From Cenococcum geophilum 1.58 (lineage: Eukaryota > Ascomycota > Dothideomycetes > Gloniales > Gloniaceae): a stretch of 64,000 nt of DNA. The notes under the pieces are model-generated. The model made no database searches and had not been told where the DNA came from. It was given only the letters and a program-made list of their open reading frames with translations. Location of the stretch: assembly GCA_001692895.1 (NCBI GenBank), contig KV748181.1, positions 4,035,640 through 4,099,639 of the forward strand, given 5' to 3'. The stretch's first letter is position 1. Each line of letters opens with the position of its first letter. A program made the translations under genes and the position numbers. Shown one piece after another: positions 11,865 to 22,488 of this stretch.

Positions 11865-13015
11865 CTACAGTGAAGCACTCTTTGCGCCTTCCGTGTCCGC
11901 AATCCTGAAAACATATTTCACTGCACTCGCTTTCCCATCCTTCAAATTCTTTAGCGCCTGTTGGATTCCTCCGAGCCCACCAGGCACCACCTCCGGCGGA
12001 TGGCCCTTGAACCAACCTTCGTGAAGCCCGCGCGCCATATATCTAAAATAGATGTACGCGAAGTCTTTGTTATCGCCGTGTGCCGATCCAACATTTGCAA
12101 GGCTCTGTGCAACCGTTTTTGGGATTTCCTTGTACTCCTTACCCGACAATACAAGAGTGATGTTGCCGTGCGGGTCTAATACTTGTATGATATTCTGGTA
12201 GCTGCCTTTCTCGCTCACAGCATCAAATGCATAGCTAAGCTTAGCGCCCTTCAGTGCATCTTTAATACCGGAGACAACGGCATCATTACCCTCCCGATAG
12301 TCTACAATTGTGTCGCCCTTGCTGCGATCAATGAGTGTTTCGACATATGATGCTCCGTTTCCGGCTACCACAATGAGAGGGTGGATGTTAGCCCGGGCGG
12401 CGAATTTCAGAGCAAATGCTCCAACGGCAGAGGAACCGCCGTATACCACCAAGGGTATTGGAGAGGCCGCTGGGAGCCAGGGCTCGGGGAGACGAAGACG
12501 GGCATGAAGGCCAATTGCAGCAGTCATTGCCGCTAGAGGAAGAGTAGCTGCTTCTGTGTCGAGACTCTAGGTTAGCTTTGGGCTTAATTGTAAGGCGGTT
12601 GCAAGTGATATTTCTACCTTCGAAAGTGGTCTTCTTCGGGATATGGAAGGTCGTGTGTTGCCACGCAAGAGCATATTCAGCATAACTCCCTCCGGGCGTT
12701 CCCATCTCGTGGAAGGCTGCAACACGGTCACCAGGTTTAAATTCAAATACATTTTCACCAACAGAATGAACGATGCCAGCAATATCGTCGCCTGAGTTCG
12801 CACTTATTTTCCACCACTCTGGGGCTTTCCTTCGTAGTATTAGCTTCGAGTTTTTTTTCTAGGCGACAAACACTCTTCGTAGGATACCCATACCAGTCTT
12901 TCGGATTCGAGCCGCTCACGACAACCTTGATAACTAGCTGATCTGCGCCTGGATGCGGAATGGGGGAGTCAATAATTTCGACCTGGGGGCCGGGATGAAC
13001 AATTACGTCTTTCAT
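11865..13015 (-). CDS. MDR-family NADPH-dependent oxidoreductase (quinone/enoyl reductase-like)
   Basis: Exons 13015-12894, 12829-12618 and 12553-11865 join through two 64-nt introns (12830-12893 and 12554-12617) to 340 residues starting MKDVIVHPGP. The splice choices restore NPKDWKAPEWW at the first junction and TTFEEAATLPLAAM at the second, both typical of this family. The N-terminal GroES-like domain has GDDIAGIVHSVG and KPGDRVA; the Rossmann domain has the NADPH loop VVYGGSSAVG with GGSSAVG at residues 150-156. No full structural zinc cysteine cluster is visible, which fits the zinc-independent quinone/enoyl reductase branch that includes fungal ToxD-like and trans-acting enoyl reductases. 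The substrate is unknown; no polyketide synthase is in the window. Copia-1 inserted about 660 bases upstream of its start. Confidence 0.9.
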
Positions 13016-13674
13016 AATGACGGGATGAGTTGCTGCCGTATGGTAAATGTGTTGAAGGTTAGCATTGAGTATTGAGAAGCACCAAGAGTCGTTAAATACG
13101 CTATTTTTAGGCTATGGCCTGTAAATGCAATGGTCACGCAATCGAAATCATTATTAATGCAGACAGTTGAGTAATTGTTTTCGACAGCGGTCATGGTTGA
13201 CAATGATGTCGACCGAAGTCAACCGAATATCGGGTTTTGGAGAATTATCTCCGACTAACTCCAACACCATGTCCAATCTCGATCCCCGGGGGGGTGACCC
13301 TGCTCATGCACTGGCACTCTGCATTCTATTAGGATTGCATTTTGACTTCGTACGGCTGTTCAAGCATATCTCTAGCTGACTTGGACTTAGCCCTCTATAC
13401 AAGTGCTATGAGTTTACATCATTTGATTGCTAGGAACTACATGCCGCTTTAATGGGATTCAGCAAGTTGGTATATAAACTGACCTTAAAAATCAGACCAT
13501 GTCTCAGGATGTTACGATAGCTTGCTTCTAGATATCGAATTGAAAAGTTTAAAGGGATATTTGTAGTACGCCAGTATGTTCGACTTAAGCCCAAGGTTAG
13601 CACTTCACCTCTCCAAGTCCCAACCCGGCCCCGAGCCCAAATCTCTTCAAACGAAATTCTCATCACTCAATTTC
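13016..13674. other. Upstream region of MDR gene, last unbroken host sequence before copia-1
   Basis: About 660 bases of host sequence with normal CpA and TpG content. It should hold the MDR promoter and, before copia-1 arrived, continued directly into 20464. Short frames here show no motif. Confidence 0.6.
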
Positions 13675-13679
13675 GCGTA
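13675..13679. repeat. Target-site duplication of copia-1, left copy (gcgta)
   Basis: The same five bases follow the 3' LTR at 20459-20463, fixing both ends of copia-1. Confidence 0.88.
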
Positions 13680-13875
13680 TGACGATGGTTCTGGAGGAGT
13701 CCTCCACATTCGTTTCTGGCTTACATAAGCAGATTCCCTTTGTTTCCATCGTGGTCAGGGTCAGTAAGCAACCACTTCTGACTCAGTAGGTATAGGCCTA
13801 TATAAGGGCCTATATTCGTCGTAGATAGATTAGATAGATTTATATTCATTCTTTATTCTCGGATCCAGTTCATTA
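13680..13875 (+). repeat. Copia-1 5' LTR, not mutated by RIP
   Basis: 196 bp, starts TGACGATGG and ends TTCATTA. Compared with the 3' LTR it keeps CpA and TpG; about twenty differences are visible and all but one run C-to-T or G-to-A toward the 3' LTR. Confidence 0.92.
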
Positions 13876-13887
13876 GGTTATGAGCAC
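13876..13887 (+). other. Primer-binding site complementary to initiator tRNA-Met anticodon arm
   Basis: GGTTATGAGCAC directly follows the LTR. It complements GGGCTCATAACC, the anticodon stem-loop of initiator tRNA-Met, rather than a tRNA 3' end. This is the half-tRNA priming mode known from Drosophila copia. Copia-2 has the same site at the same position. Confidence 0.75.
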
Positions 13888-16800
13888 TCGTTACTACCAA
13901 GCTGTGACGCCAGAAGATTGATACCTTACTATAGGTTGCATAAAGGGTTACTATACCCGTGCTAAGTCATATCTTATTGTTCTATATTTGACGCCTTACC
14001 ACAGGCCGCATCAAAGGTAACCACACCTACGTATAGGGTCATTTCCTATTGTCAAATTTACGCGTTAAATTCGTTTATTTACGCGTTAAAATCATTTATT
14101 TACGTGTTGCTATGGGTAAAGACTATCCAGGCATTTAACACCTTAAGAAAGACGGTTTAAATTGGCACTAATATCGGACACAGCTTAGCACGTACCTATA
14201 TAGTGAGGGCCTTCTGCACATCCTTTGAGAGAATACGGCCCCACTCTACCTAAAGCTCTAGGAAGAAAAACCTATAATATTTATTAATCAAGTACTAAAG
14301 GACGCTGGCAAGGAGGAGCGAGACGAGATCCTTAAGAGGTTTTAAATTATTGCGGATACTAATGACTTAATTCGCTTAACTAATAAGGCACTCTCCAATG
14401 AGTATAATAAGGAGTTTAAATAGTATAGTAAGGAAGACGGCAAAGTCTGTTTAGTTATCCTTGGTATAATTAATAATAAGATTATTACTGCCTTAGAGTA
14501 TAAGCAGACGGCGAAGGACTATATTAATTACCTTAAGCAGACGTTTAAGGCCCGCGGCTTAATCTATAAGGCTAACATATAGGAGACTTTTGTTAAGCTC
14601 TACTATTAATTAGATTAAGTAATTATTACTTTTTTAAGCTATTACTAAGAAGCGGTTTAAGGAGTTAAGTAGGTAAAGCTTACCCTAGATAACAAGATTA
14701 TTAACTATTAATTTATTAACGCCGTTAACGAACACTTCCCTATATAGGCTCAAATCCAACGTAATAAGATTCGTAATAGCTATACGATTTTACTACTCTA
14801 ATTAATCGCTAACCTCACTAATAAGGCTCAGCAGAAGGACTTACTTAAGAGCTTTACCTTAGTTAATAAGCCACTAAGTAACTTATATAAGTAGTCTAGT
14901 TAAGGACGTAGTAATGGACATAGTCGTAGCAATGGCCGCAGTAGAGGCGCCGGAGGAGCCGGTTATGGTACCTTATTAGGCAATTAAGGTCCTACTAAGA
15001 ATGCTTTAAATAGGTATAGATAGTGTAAGTAAGGTTATCTAGGTAGCGAGGAAGGCTGCTAGATAAAGCATACCTATTTAAGGCCTAAATAGTAGAGACC
15101 TGGAGAGAGATAACTTTAGTGCTTAGGTAATAGAGTAGCCTTAAATACAAATAAGGCCTCTAAGGGGATATCCAATCGCCTATTTTAAGCTACTAATTCG
15201 GCTATTAGATCGATCTTTACTATATAAATCATTAGGCTAGCAGCTATAGCTTTAAAAATAAATATTAAGGACTTCTAGATAGCTGATAGTTACTTAAATA
15301 TTCACATATATAACGACATTAGGAGGTTTATATAGTATAAGAAAATTAAACCTATTTAAATCTAGACAGGAGGAGGCTTAATAAAGGCTATTAGCGTTAA
15401 ATTAGTTAAGCTTACAGTCGCCTAAACTAACTACTTAGTATATATAATTATATTTACTAAGGTATATTACTATCCTAACTTCTTTATAAATATCGTCTCG
15501 CTTAGTATTCTATAAGGAAAGGGAGCCTTTTTTAATAGTCTCTATAATATAATTAACTTCGTTAAAGATTAGGCAGAAATAGCCTACACCCTATATATTA
15601 ATGGACTTAATATATTTATACTAGTAGACAACCCTATAGAGGTTTCTTTTATAATAGCTCTGGCTACCGCACAATCGCGCCTTTATAAGAAAGGCGTACT
15701 TACTAAAGCTACTATAGAGACTTGGTATAAGAGACTATAATACCTTCCTTCTAACTAGATACGTCTCCTCGCTAAAAGTATAAAGGGGATTATAGTTACT
15801 AAGGATAAGCCATTTTACTGCGAGGACTATTACCTTAGAAAGGCCAAGAAGCAAATATTAAGACGCTTTTAACGACGTAGTAATCGCATATTTGATAAGG
15901 TGTACGTTAACGTAATTAGGTCATTAAAATATAAAGGTCTCTATAGAGAGAAGTACTGGGTACTATTTACTAATAACTAAATACGCTTTAGATGGATCTA
16001 CTATATATTAAATAGAGGCTCTGCAGCCTCTACCTTAAAGCAGTTTGTCTATATAATTAAGACTTAAATAGGGATAACGATTAGCTGCTTCCGATTAGAT
16101 AGAGCTGCTAAGTAATTTAGTAAGGACTTAACTAATTTCTTTAAGGATAAAGGTATACTTACTAAGGTCTTTACCCTATATACCATATACTAAAATAAAA
16201 TAGTAGAGAGGGCTAACTACCTAGTTAAAGAAAGGGTTAGGGTGATATTAATTAAGACTTAATTACCACTAAAGCTCTAGCCTAAAGTTGCTAAGGTAGC
16301 TGTATATAGGCTTAATATATTACCTATATTAGTTAATAAGAATAAAGCTCCGCCCGCTTAAGCAATGGCTTATACCCTAGGTAATACCAACTTTATAATT
16401 ATATATACTAACTAGAAGATCTATAGCTGTCCTACCTACATCTATATTAATAAAAAAGACCCTTAGCGGTAATAGGGTAATAAGTTCGTTATAAGAGCTT
16501 AGAAAGGACAATTAGTTAGCTATAAAGGTTTATATATATATTACGTCTATCTACCTTATAAAAATAGGGTCGTTTAATTAAGTAGCGTTACCTTTAATAA
16601 ATTAGGAACCTTTTTTACTACACTAATTAGTGAAGAAGAAGGTGGCGACAATAATATCTACTAGATACTACTTAAGGAACTTCTTACTAAAGACACTATA
16701 CTAGAGGTCTCTTGGTTACTATAGGAAGGAAGTAAGGTTTCTTAGTCACTGCAGAAGGGAAGTAAGGCTGCTCGGTCACTATAGGAGGTAGATAAGGTCT

Positions 16801-18775
16801 CTTGAACCTCGCAGTTAGGGGGTAACTCTTAGTTAGGGGGTGCCTCTAGCGATTACGATATTGCACCGCAGCTTAATTAACCTCCTCTTACTAATAATAA
16901 ATAAGTAGGTCTTAACTAGCAAGAGCTCCTTAATCTAAAAGGACACCTCTATTAGGAAAGGACTCCCCTAAGGGATATTTACTAAAAGGATCTAGAATAG
17001 ATTCTAACTAAGTATTTAAAAGAGGACGATAAACCTATAGTAAATACTTATATACGGTTAAAGCTATAGCTTAACTATAGCGTACTCTATAGAACTAGAA
17101 GGAAGGAGCTAGTTATAAAGGCCACCTACCTTATCCTATCCTTCGCCTATATATTTATAAATGCCCTATTACAGCCTTAATAGATAAAAATAACTAAGAA
17201 ACTACCTCCAAAGCTATAGAACTAAAAGAAAGCTATAAATTTAATATTTAAAAAGGAGTAGAAGGCTATAGCGGATAAGGAATAGGAGTCTTAAATAATT
17301 AATAACTTATTTAAGATTATTGAACTTCTACCTAGAGCTAAGGCTCTACCTATTAAGTGGGTCTTTATATATAAATTCAATAAGAATAATATCTTATTTA
17401 GATAAAAAGTATAACTTATATTATATAGTAATAAGCAGCGCCTAGGAATTAACTATGGCGATATATTTATAGGCGTTATTTAACCTAGTATATTTAAGCT
17501 ACTAATAGCCCTAGTTGCCGTATACAATTTAGAGTACGAGCACTTAGATATAATTATAGCCTTCCTTAATAGGAAGCTTAACTGTAAGAATATCTATATT
17601 TAACTACCGGAAGGATACCGCTAGTATTAGAAGGACGGCGTTACTCTTATAGGCCTACTGCTTAAGGCTCTCTACGGTCTTAAGTAGGCGCCACGTCTTT
17701 AGTATAAGGAGCTTAAGAGCTTCCTTATTACCCTTAAATATACGCTAATTCTAGTAGACCTATGCGTCTTCGTTAGCTAATAAAGTGGCTAAATTATTAT
17801 TGTCTATGTCGATAATCTTATCTTAATTAGACGGGATATTTAGACGATTAAACTGCTTAAAGAGGCACTTAGGAATAAGTATAAAGTAAGAGACTTAGGC
17901 CTAATTATATACTACCTAGGTATTCGAATTATAAGGGACCGTTAAATATAGTTAATTTAACTAGTACAGGACGCCTATATTAGGAAGATCCTATATATAT
18001 TCTATATAGAAGACTGCATACTAGCCTCTACACTAATTTACCCCTTTATAGTAGACTTTAAGCTATATAAGCTTAAGGATTAAGCTCCCCTAGAGCTGGT
18101 AAAACGGTATTAATTATTAATAGGCTCTCTACTTTATCTATATAATTAGACTTAGCCTAATATAGCCTAGGCTATAAAAAAGCTCTATTAGTTCTTATAT
18201 AACCCTACTAAACTATATATAGACGCCGCGATATAGGTACTCGCCTACTATACAGGGACGATCGACTTAGGTATAGAATTTGGCTTACCCTAAGGGCAGC
18301 AGCTACCTCTAAAGGTCTTCGCTAAGGCGTTAGCTACGGACTATACTACCCTTAATTGCAATAGGGAATATAGCGGAAGCCTACTAGGTAATATACCTAA
18401 CCTACAGCTATACGGCTATAGTGATATAGTATTCGCAGATGCAGTTAATAGGAAGTTAACTTTTAGCTATATCTATAGGCTAGTAGGTAGCCTAGTTTTA
18501 TATAAGTTAAGCAAGTAGTTAATTCTTATAACCTCTACTATAGAGGCTAAGTATATAGTAATAACGTATGCGGTTAAGGAAGCCTTATAGCTCCGTTAAT
18601 TACTTACTAATTTAGGCTATACTAAAAAGGACCTACTACCGATATACTTATATAGCGATAATTAACCAGCTATTAGCCTTGCTAAAAGTAATAACTACTA
18701 CGCATATACTAAGCACTTTAAGCTATACTAGCACTATATTTATAATAAGGTTTAAAGCGGCATAATTTACCTATA

Positions 18776-19042
18776 GTGTGGGAGGGTACGACCACTCTCA
18801 GATAGGAAAGTCACAGTGCTGTCTGTCTGTCGGTCGGTCGGTCGGTCGGTCGGTCGGTCGGTCGGTCGGTCGGTCAGTCGGTCAGTTAGTCGTAATCAAT
18901 CAGTAGGAAAGCAGTCAGTAAGAAGAAAGGAAAGAATGTATTCCCGGTCGGTCGTGATAGAGAGAAGGAGAGAAGCCGAAGGCTCGATATATACAGGAAA
19001 ATGCCAAGGCACTAAGTAGTGGCCCATTTTACCCCACCACAA
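18776..19042. mobile_element. Miniature TA-flanked element carrying a (GTCG)n tract (MITE-F)
   Basis: 267 bp flanked by TA on both sides (18774-18775 and 19043-19044), with imperfect inverted ends GTGTGGGAGGGT and the complement of ACCCCACCACAA. It interrupts copia-1 pol and its removal restores the frame. It contains normal CpA/TpG, unlike the surrounding pol. The TA duplication suggests Tc1/mariner-type mobilisation. Confidence 0.72.
18821..18892. repeat. Microsatellite (GTCG)n inside MITE-F
   Basis: About 72 bases of GTCT/GTCG/GTCA units. Translation in one frame gives a Ser-Val-Gly-Arg repeat that is not a gene. Confidence 0.95.
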
Positions 19043-19488
19043 TAGTACGTTTTTATAAGTAGTATAGTAGCAGACGGTCTTATAAAGCTACTGTTAACAA
19101 CTTAGTTTAGGAACTTCGTTAAGCAGCTAGGCCTTATTTAATGTAATATAGACACTAAACCTAAGTAGGAAATTGTATATAGGCCGGCAAATCCTTAGAG
19201 GACACGCTATTTAATAATTTAGACTAATGTTAACAACTTCTAAATAAGGGATAAGAACGATGTAGAGCTTATAATAGGTAATTAATTATAGCTTAGGGAA
19301 AGGTTAAATAGGACCTATAGGACAATTGGAGGATTATAAGGTATTTCTTTTATATATTATTAAGTTTAATACTAATTTAGGAAGGATCTGCTTCTGTTTT
19401 AGTGGAGTACTAGGGGGTATAATAATGGTTTTAGAGGAGTCCTCTATATTCGTTTCTGGCTTATATAAGCAGATTCCCTTTATTTCTA

Positions 19489-19903
19489 ACGTGTTTCACC
19501 ACTCAGTGGCCCACTCTATTTCTCACCAAAAATCGTAAAATCACAGTATAATATCTTAACAACCACTTAATAATAATTTCTAAAAATTTATATTTAAGCT
19601 TATATATATACATTATTTCTCCTCTTTTAATTTTAAAGTAATTTATTTAGTAGTTATAGATATATAAAAATTAAAGTAGAATTTGCCGTTTAAAACTATA
19701 TATCTCTAATATCTCTATAACTACTTTATAGATTTATTTAAAATTAGAAGGAAAGAAGTATAGTATATATGCAAGCTTAAATATAAAATTTTAGAAATTA
19801 TTATTAAGTGGTTGTTAAGATATTATACCGTGATTTTTACGATTTTTGGTGAGAAATAGAGTGGGCCACTGAGTGGGGTGGGCCACTGAGTGGTGAAACA
19901 CGT
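19489..19903. mobile_element. Foldback miniature element with ACGT ends (MITE-A)
   Basis: 415 bp, starts ACGTGTTTCACCACTCA and ends with the near-perfect complement; almost the whole length is an inverted repeat with an AT-rich centre. Flanked by TA at 19487-19488 and 19904-19905. The right arm has an extra short duplication containing GGGCCACTGAGTGGGG. Confidence 0.85.
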
Positions 19904-19905
19904 TA

Positions 19906-20329
19906 ACGTATTTGACCACTTATCCGCGTATACCAGTCATCCGCGAACCCCAAAAACCACCAAAAATCAGGAAAATTGCATCTTAATATCTTAACAACAG
20001 CTAGATAATAAATTCTAAAATTTTATAATTAGCATTTTATGCCTATTTTAAGACTCCTATTAAAATTCTAAAGTAATAAGCCTAGCTGTTATTAAGATAT
20101 TAAGTTTTTGCCCGTTTTTAGCCCCCAATCTACTATATCTCTAGAACTACTTAATAATTTATTTTTAAAGTTAAATATAAGTCTTAAAATAGGTATAAAA
20201 GGCTAATTATAAAATTCTAGAATTTATTATCTAGCTGTTGTTGAGATATTAAGATGCAATTTTCCTGATTTTTGGTAGTTTTTGGGGTTCGCGGATGACT
20301 GCTATTCGCGGATGAGTGGTCAAACACGT
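19906..20329. mobile_element. Foldback miniature element with ACGT ends (MITE-B)
   Basis: 424 bp, starts ACGTATTTGACCACTTA and ends TGAGTGGTCAAACACGT. The arms match over most of their length. It shares the single TA at 19904-19905 with MITE-A and has TA at 20330-20331 on the right. Confidence 0.85.
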
Positions 20330-20463
20330 TATCGTGGTTAGGGTTAGTAAGCAACTATTTCTGACTTAGTAGGTATAGGCCTATATAAGGGCCTATATTC
20401 GTCGTAGATAGATTAGATAGATTTATATTCATTCTTTATCCTTAGATCTAGTTTATTAGCGTA

Positions 20464-20777
20464 GATACAACACACTAGGGGTGCCAGTGACCCACCCACC
20501 TTATGTATATATAGCCTCATTTTTCTTTGTAGATTAATCTAGACACGAGTTTTCCAGATCGAGAACTTAACTTTCGCCGCCCCCTAGCTCTGTACGGTCT
20601 TCACTCCGAAACATTGCTAATTCCTTTAGCCAGCTACTACATACTTCTTATCTACACGGCCAGCATGATGGAGAAAGTTCCGAGACTAGAGCGAAATGCA
20701 CCTGATGCTGAAACCCCAAAATGTCAACCTATAAAATACGTCCTATTTGGCTTCGCCAAAAGGACCAGTCTTTTTGA
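20464..20777. other. Host sequence resuming after copia-1, upstream of BTB pseudogene
   Basis: About 310 bases with normal dinucleotide use, continuous with 13674 before the copia-1 insertion. An 89-codon frame (20614-20883) includes MMEKVPRLERNAP and could be an upstream exon of the BTB gene, but no clean splice into the BTB frame was found. Confidence 0.45.
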
Positions 20778-21625
20778 GCCAATTGGGCGATCGACACAAA
20801 ACCTGCCAAGTTTCGCAAGCACATTCCTCAGGATGCCGGTCACACTAGGTCTACTAGGCTTGATATCGAAGAATTCACTATAGATAAAGAAATTGCTGTT
20901 TCACAGTCACCATGGATCAAGGCGGAATGCTCAGGTGAAACCGAATTGGGAGAGCTGAAGGTGCCTGATGAACTGAATGATATTGGAATAAATGAATAAA
21001 TCTATCGAATCTAACTACGAGGAATATAGGCCTTGATATAGGCCTATATCTACGGATACCGAAGTAGTTGTTGCGGAGACCGAACGAAAGGGGAGTCTGC
21101 TTATGTAAGCAGGAAACGCGTGTAGACGCATGTGGAGGACTCTTCCAGAACCATCGTCAGTGCCGGGGGAAAATCCAAAAACATTCGGATACTGCTTGCA
21201 ATGGATGTACTGGAGAGATGTTGAAGTGGACTATCTCAACACTCTTGAACAATTATTTCCTCGCAGAGAAGCTGAAGATGCGCGATTTCATGGACGCTAC
21301 CGTCCAAACCATGTGCAACAAGGCTAAAGCAACGAAAGAAGAAACAATGGATGCCGCTTCCGTGAATAGAGTATACCAGTTAACTCCAGTTGAGTCTCCA
21401 CTTCGCCGACTTGCCGTCGACCGGTGGACTCACGGCGTTAAGCCAACACAATTTGGAGGCGATAATGGAGAGTTCTGTAATGATTCCTCCGAGATCTCGC
21501 ACGAAAGTAACAAGAAGTTATTGCAACGAACCAGGTGCGAACGCCCAAACAATGCTGCAAATCAATATTACGCCTATCGTCAGCAGAGAAGCACAAACAA
21601 AGATAATCTAATTGAGATTGATTAG
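20778..21625 (+). pseudogene. BTB/POZ-domain protein gene, split by a solo LTR and frameshifted
   Basis: Upstream of the LTR the frame reads IAVSQSPWIKAECSGE and ELKVP; downstream it resumes GENPKTFGYCLQWMY, and joining across one copy of the gtgcc duplication gives ELKVPGENPKTF in frame. This is the typical fungal BTB core (HKELL-like start, ENPxTF, LQWMY). Near 21235-21245 the frame shifts by one base into LAEKLKMRDFMDATV, then NRVYQLTPVESPLRRLAVD, the conserved BTB C-terminal part, and ends at 21625. Such proteins mediate dimerisation or Cullin-3 contacts. The copy is not RIP-mutated. A start codon is not certain. Insertion plus frameshift make it non-functional. Confidence 0.82.
20966..21159 (-). 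mobile_element. Solo LTR of the copia-1 family, antisense
   Basis: 194 bp, reverse-complement related to the copia-1 LTR over its whole length (contains TCTGCTTATGTAAGC and GAGGACT-TTCCAGAACCATC as in the inverted LTR), starts TG and ends CA, and is flanked by gtgcc at 20961-20965 and 21160-21164. It differs from copia-1 LTRs by many non-RIP changes, so it comes from a separate subfamily copy. Confidence 0.9.
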
Positions 21626-21744
21626 CTTTCGGTATAAATGCCAGATGGGCAGGCCTTTTGGTGTCAGTCTCCGCCACAATATAGCTCTTTTCCCTAGATA
21701 CGGTTCGGTCAACCGACTGACTACAGTCGTTTACAAAATATCGG

Positions 21745-21899
21745 TCTATCTATCGCAGTCACGTGAGGGGATATTTTAATTTTTGTATGATTGGGAGGCG
21801 CAGGGCTATAAGGTCGCTCTAGGGCTAGTTCTTAGCAGTTTTGCTAGTTCCTAGCACTCAAATCTGCTAAGGATTTGCCCTAAAGCGGCCAGATGTCCC
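21745..21899 (-). repeat. Split direct repeat B2 (outer copy)
   Basis: 155 bp matching 22168-22323, from TCTATCTATCGCAGT to AGATGTCCC. B2 keeps more CpA/TpG than B1. It forms the outer 3' end of the element on the minus strand. Confidence 0.88.
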
Positions 21900-22053
21900 C
21901 GACCGCAAGCCTATGGCTGCAAGACTATTTAACTATAGTGGTCGCATTAAGGCTAGCTCTTAGTGGTTTTGCTAGTTCCTAGCACCTACTAAAGAATTGC
22001 CTTAAAGCGCTATCTATATATAATGCATACTAAGTATAAGGGATGGCGGGTAG

Positions 22054-22168
22054 AGAAAGCGAATTAGCTACATAGTAACTGCGTTTAATATTCGCGAATA
22101 TTACAGGAGGTCTTAGCATTATATATTGCTAAGGTAGATACTGCTAAGCAATATATAGACGCTAGTAT
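22054..22168 (-). repeat. Split direct repeat A2
   Basis: About 115 bp, from GAAAGCGAATTAG to GACGCTAGTAT, matching A1 (28422-28496 joined to 33915-33953). Confidence 0.88.
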
Positions 22169-22323
22169 CTATCTATCGCAGTTACTTAAGGGGATATTTT
22201 AATTTTTATATAATTGGGAGGCGTAGGGCTATAAGGTCGCTCTAGGGGCTAATTCTTAGCAGTTTTACTAGTTCCTAGCACTTAAATCTGCTAAGGATTT
22301 ACCCTAAAGCGGCTAGATGTCCC
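22168..22323 (-). repeat. Split direct repeat B1
   Basis: 156 bp, same sequence as B2 with C-to-T/G-to-A changes. It abuts A2 directly, as expected for a B1-A2-B2 array. Confidence 0.88.
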
Positions 22324-22360
22324 TAAGTAAAGCTCCTACGCCTAATAAGATATTACCGCA

Positions 22361-22488
22361 TTCTACTATATTCTGCTATATTGTTATATTCTGCCAAATT
22401 CTACCACCTTATTACATTCTGCTAAATTCTGCTATATTATCGCATTCTGCTAAGTTCTGCCATATTATTATATTCTGCTATATTCTAC
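22361..22488. repeat. Minisatellite of TTCTGCTATAT-like units
   Basis: About 128 bp of degenerate 11-base units, between B1 and the recombinase on the minus strand. No function inferred. Confidence 0.85.

Larger units (their letters stand above)
14112..19150 (+). pseudogene. Copia-1 gag-pol, saturated with RIP stops
   Basis: The frame begins ATGGGTAAAGAC and gains a TAA where a Gln is likely, soon after. Gag, protease, integrase, RT and RNase H can be followed in order with dense in-frame stops. The end is interrupted by a 267-bp miniature element at 18776; when that and one TA are ignored the frame continues into VADGLIKLL and FVKQLGLI, typical of the RNase H tail. CpA is still common from 14112 to about 14300 and rare afterwards, so the RIP tract begins inside gag. 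Confidence 0.85.
13680..20458 (+). mobile_element. Ty1/copia LTR retrotransposon (copia-1), RIP-degraded
   Basis: It is bounded by 196-bp LTRs and a 5-bp duplication gcgta. The plus-strand frame shows gag, then an integrase zinc region (CEDYYLRKAKKQ near 15800), RT (AFLNRKLNCKNIYI near 17560, then YVDNLILI near 17805) and RNase H (TIEAKYIVITYAVKEA near 18540). Integrase before RT is the copia order. Most of the body is full of TAG/TAA codons, with CpA and TpG nearly gone and TpA in excess, the RIP pattern. Three TA-flanked miniature elements are inserted: one in pol and two in the 3' LTR. Removing the two in the LTR gives exactly 196 bp, equal to the left LTR. No protein can be made from this copy. 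Confidence 0.93.
19420..20458 (+). repeat. Copia-1 3' LTR, split by two miniature elements
   Basis: Starts TAATAATGG after the purine tract TAGGGGG at 19411-19417 and ends TTTATTA. It is 1039 bp, of which 843 bp are two inserts plus two TA duplications, leaving 196 bp. It is RIP-mutated relative to the left LTR. Confidence 0.92.

Noticed and set aside
18816-19019. 67-codon frame with Ser-Val-Gly-Arg repeats
   Set aside because: It is the translation of the (GTCG)n microsatellite inside MITE-F.
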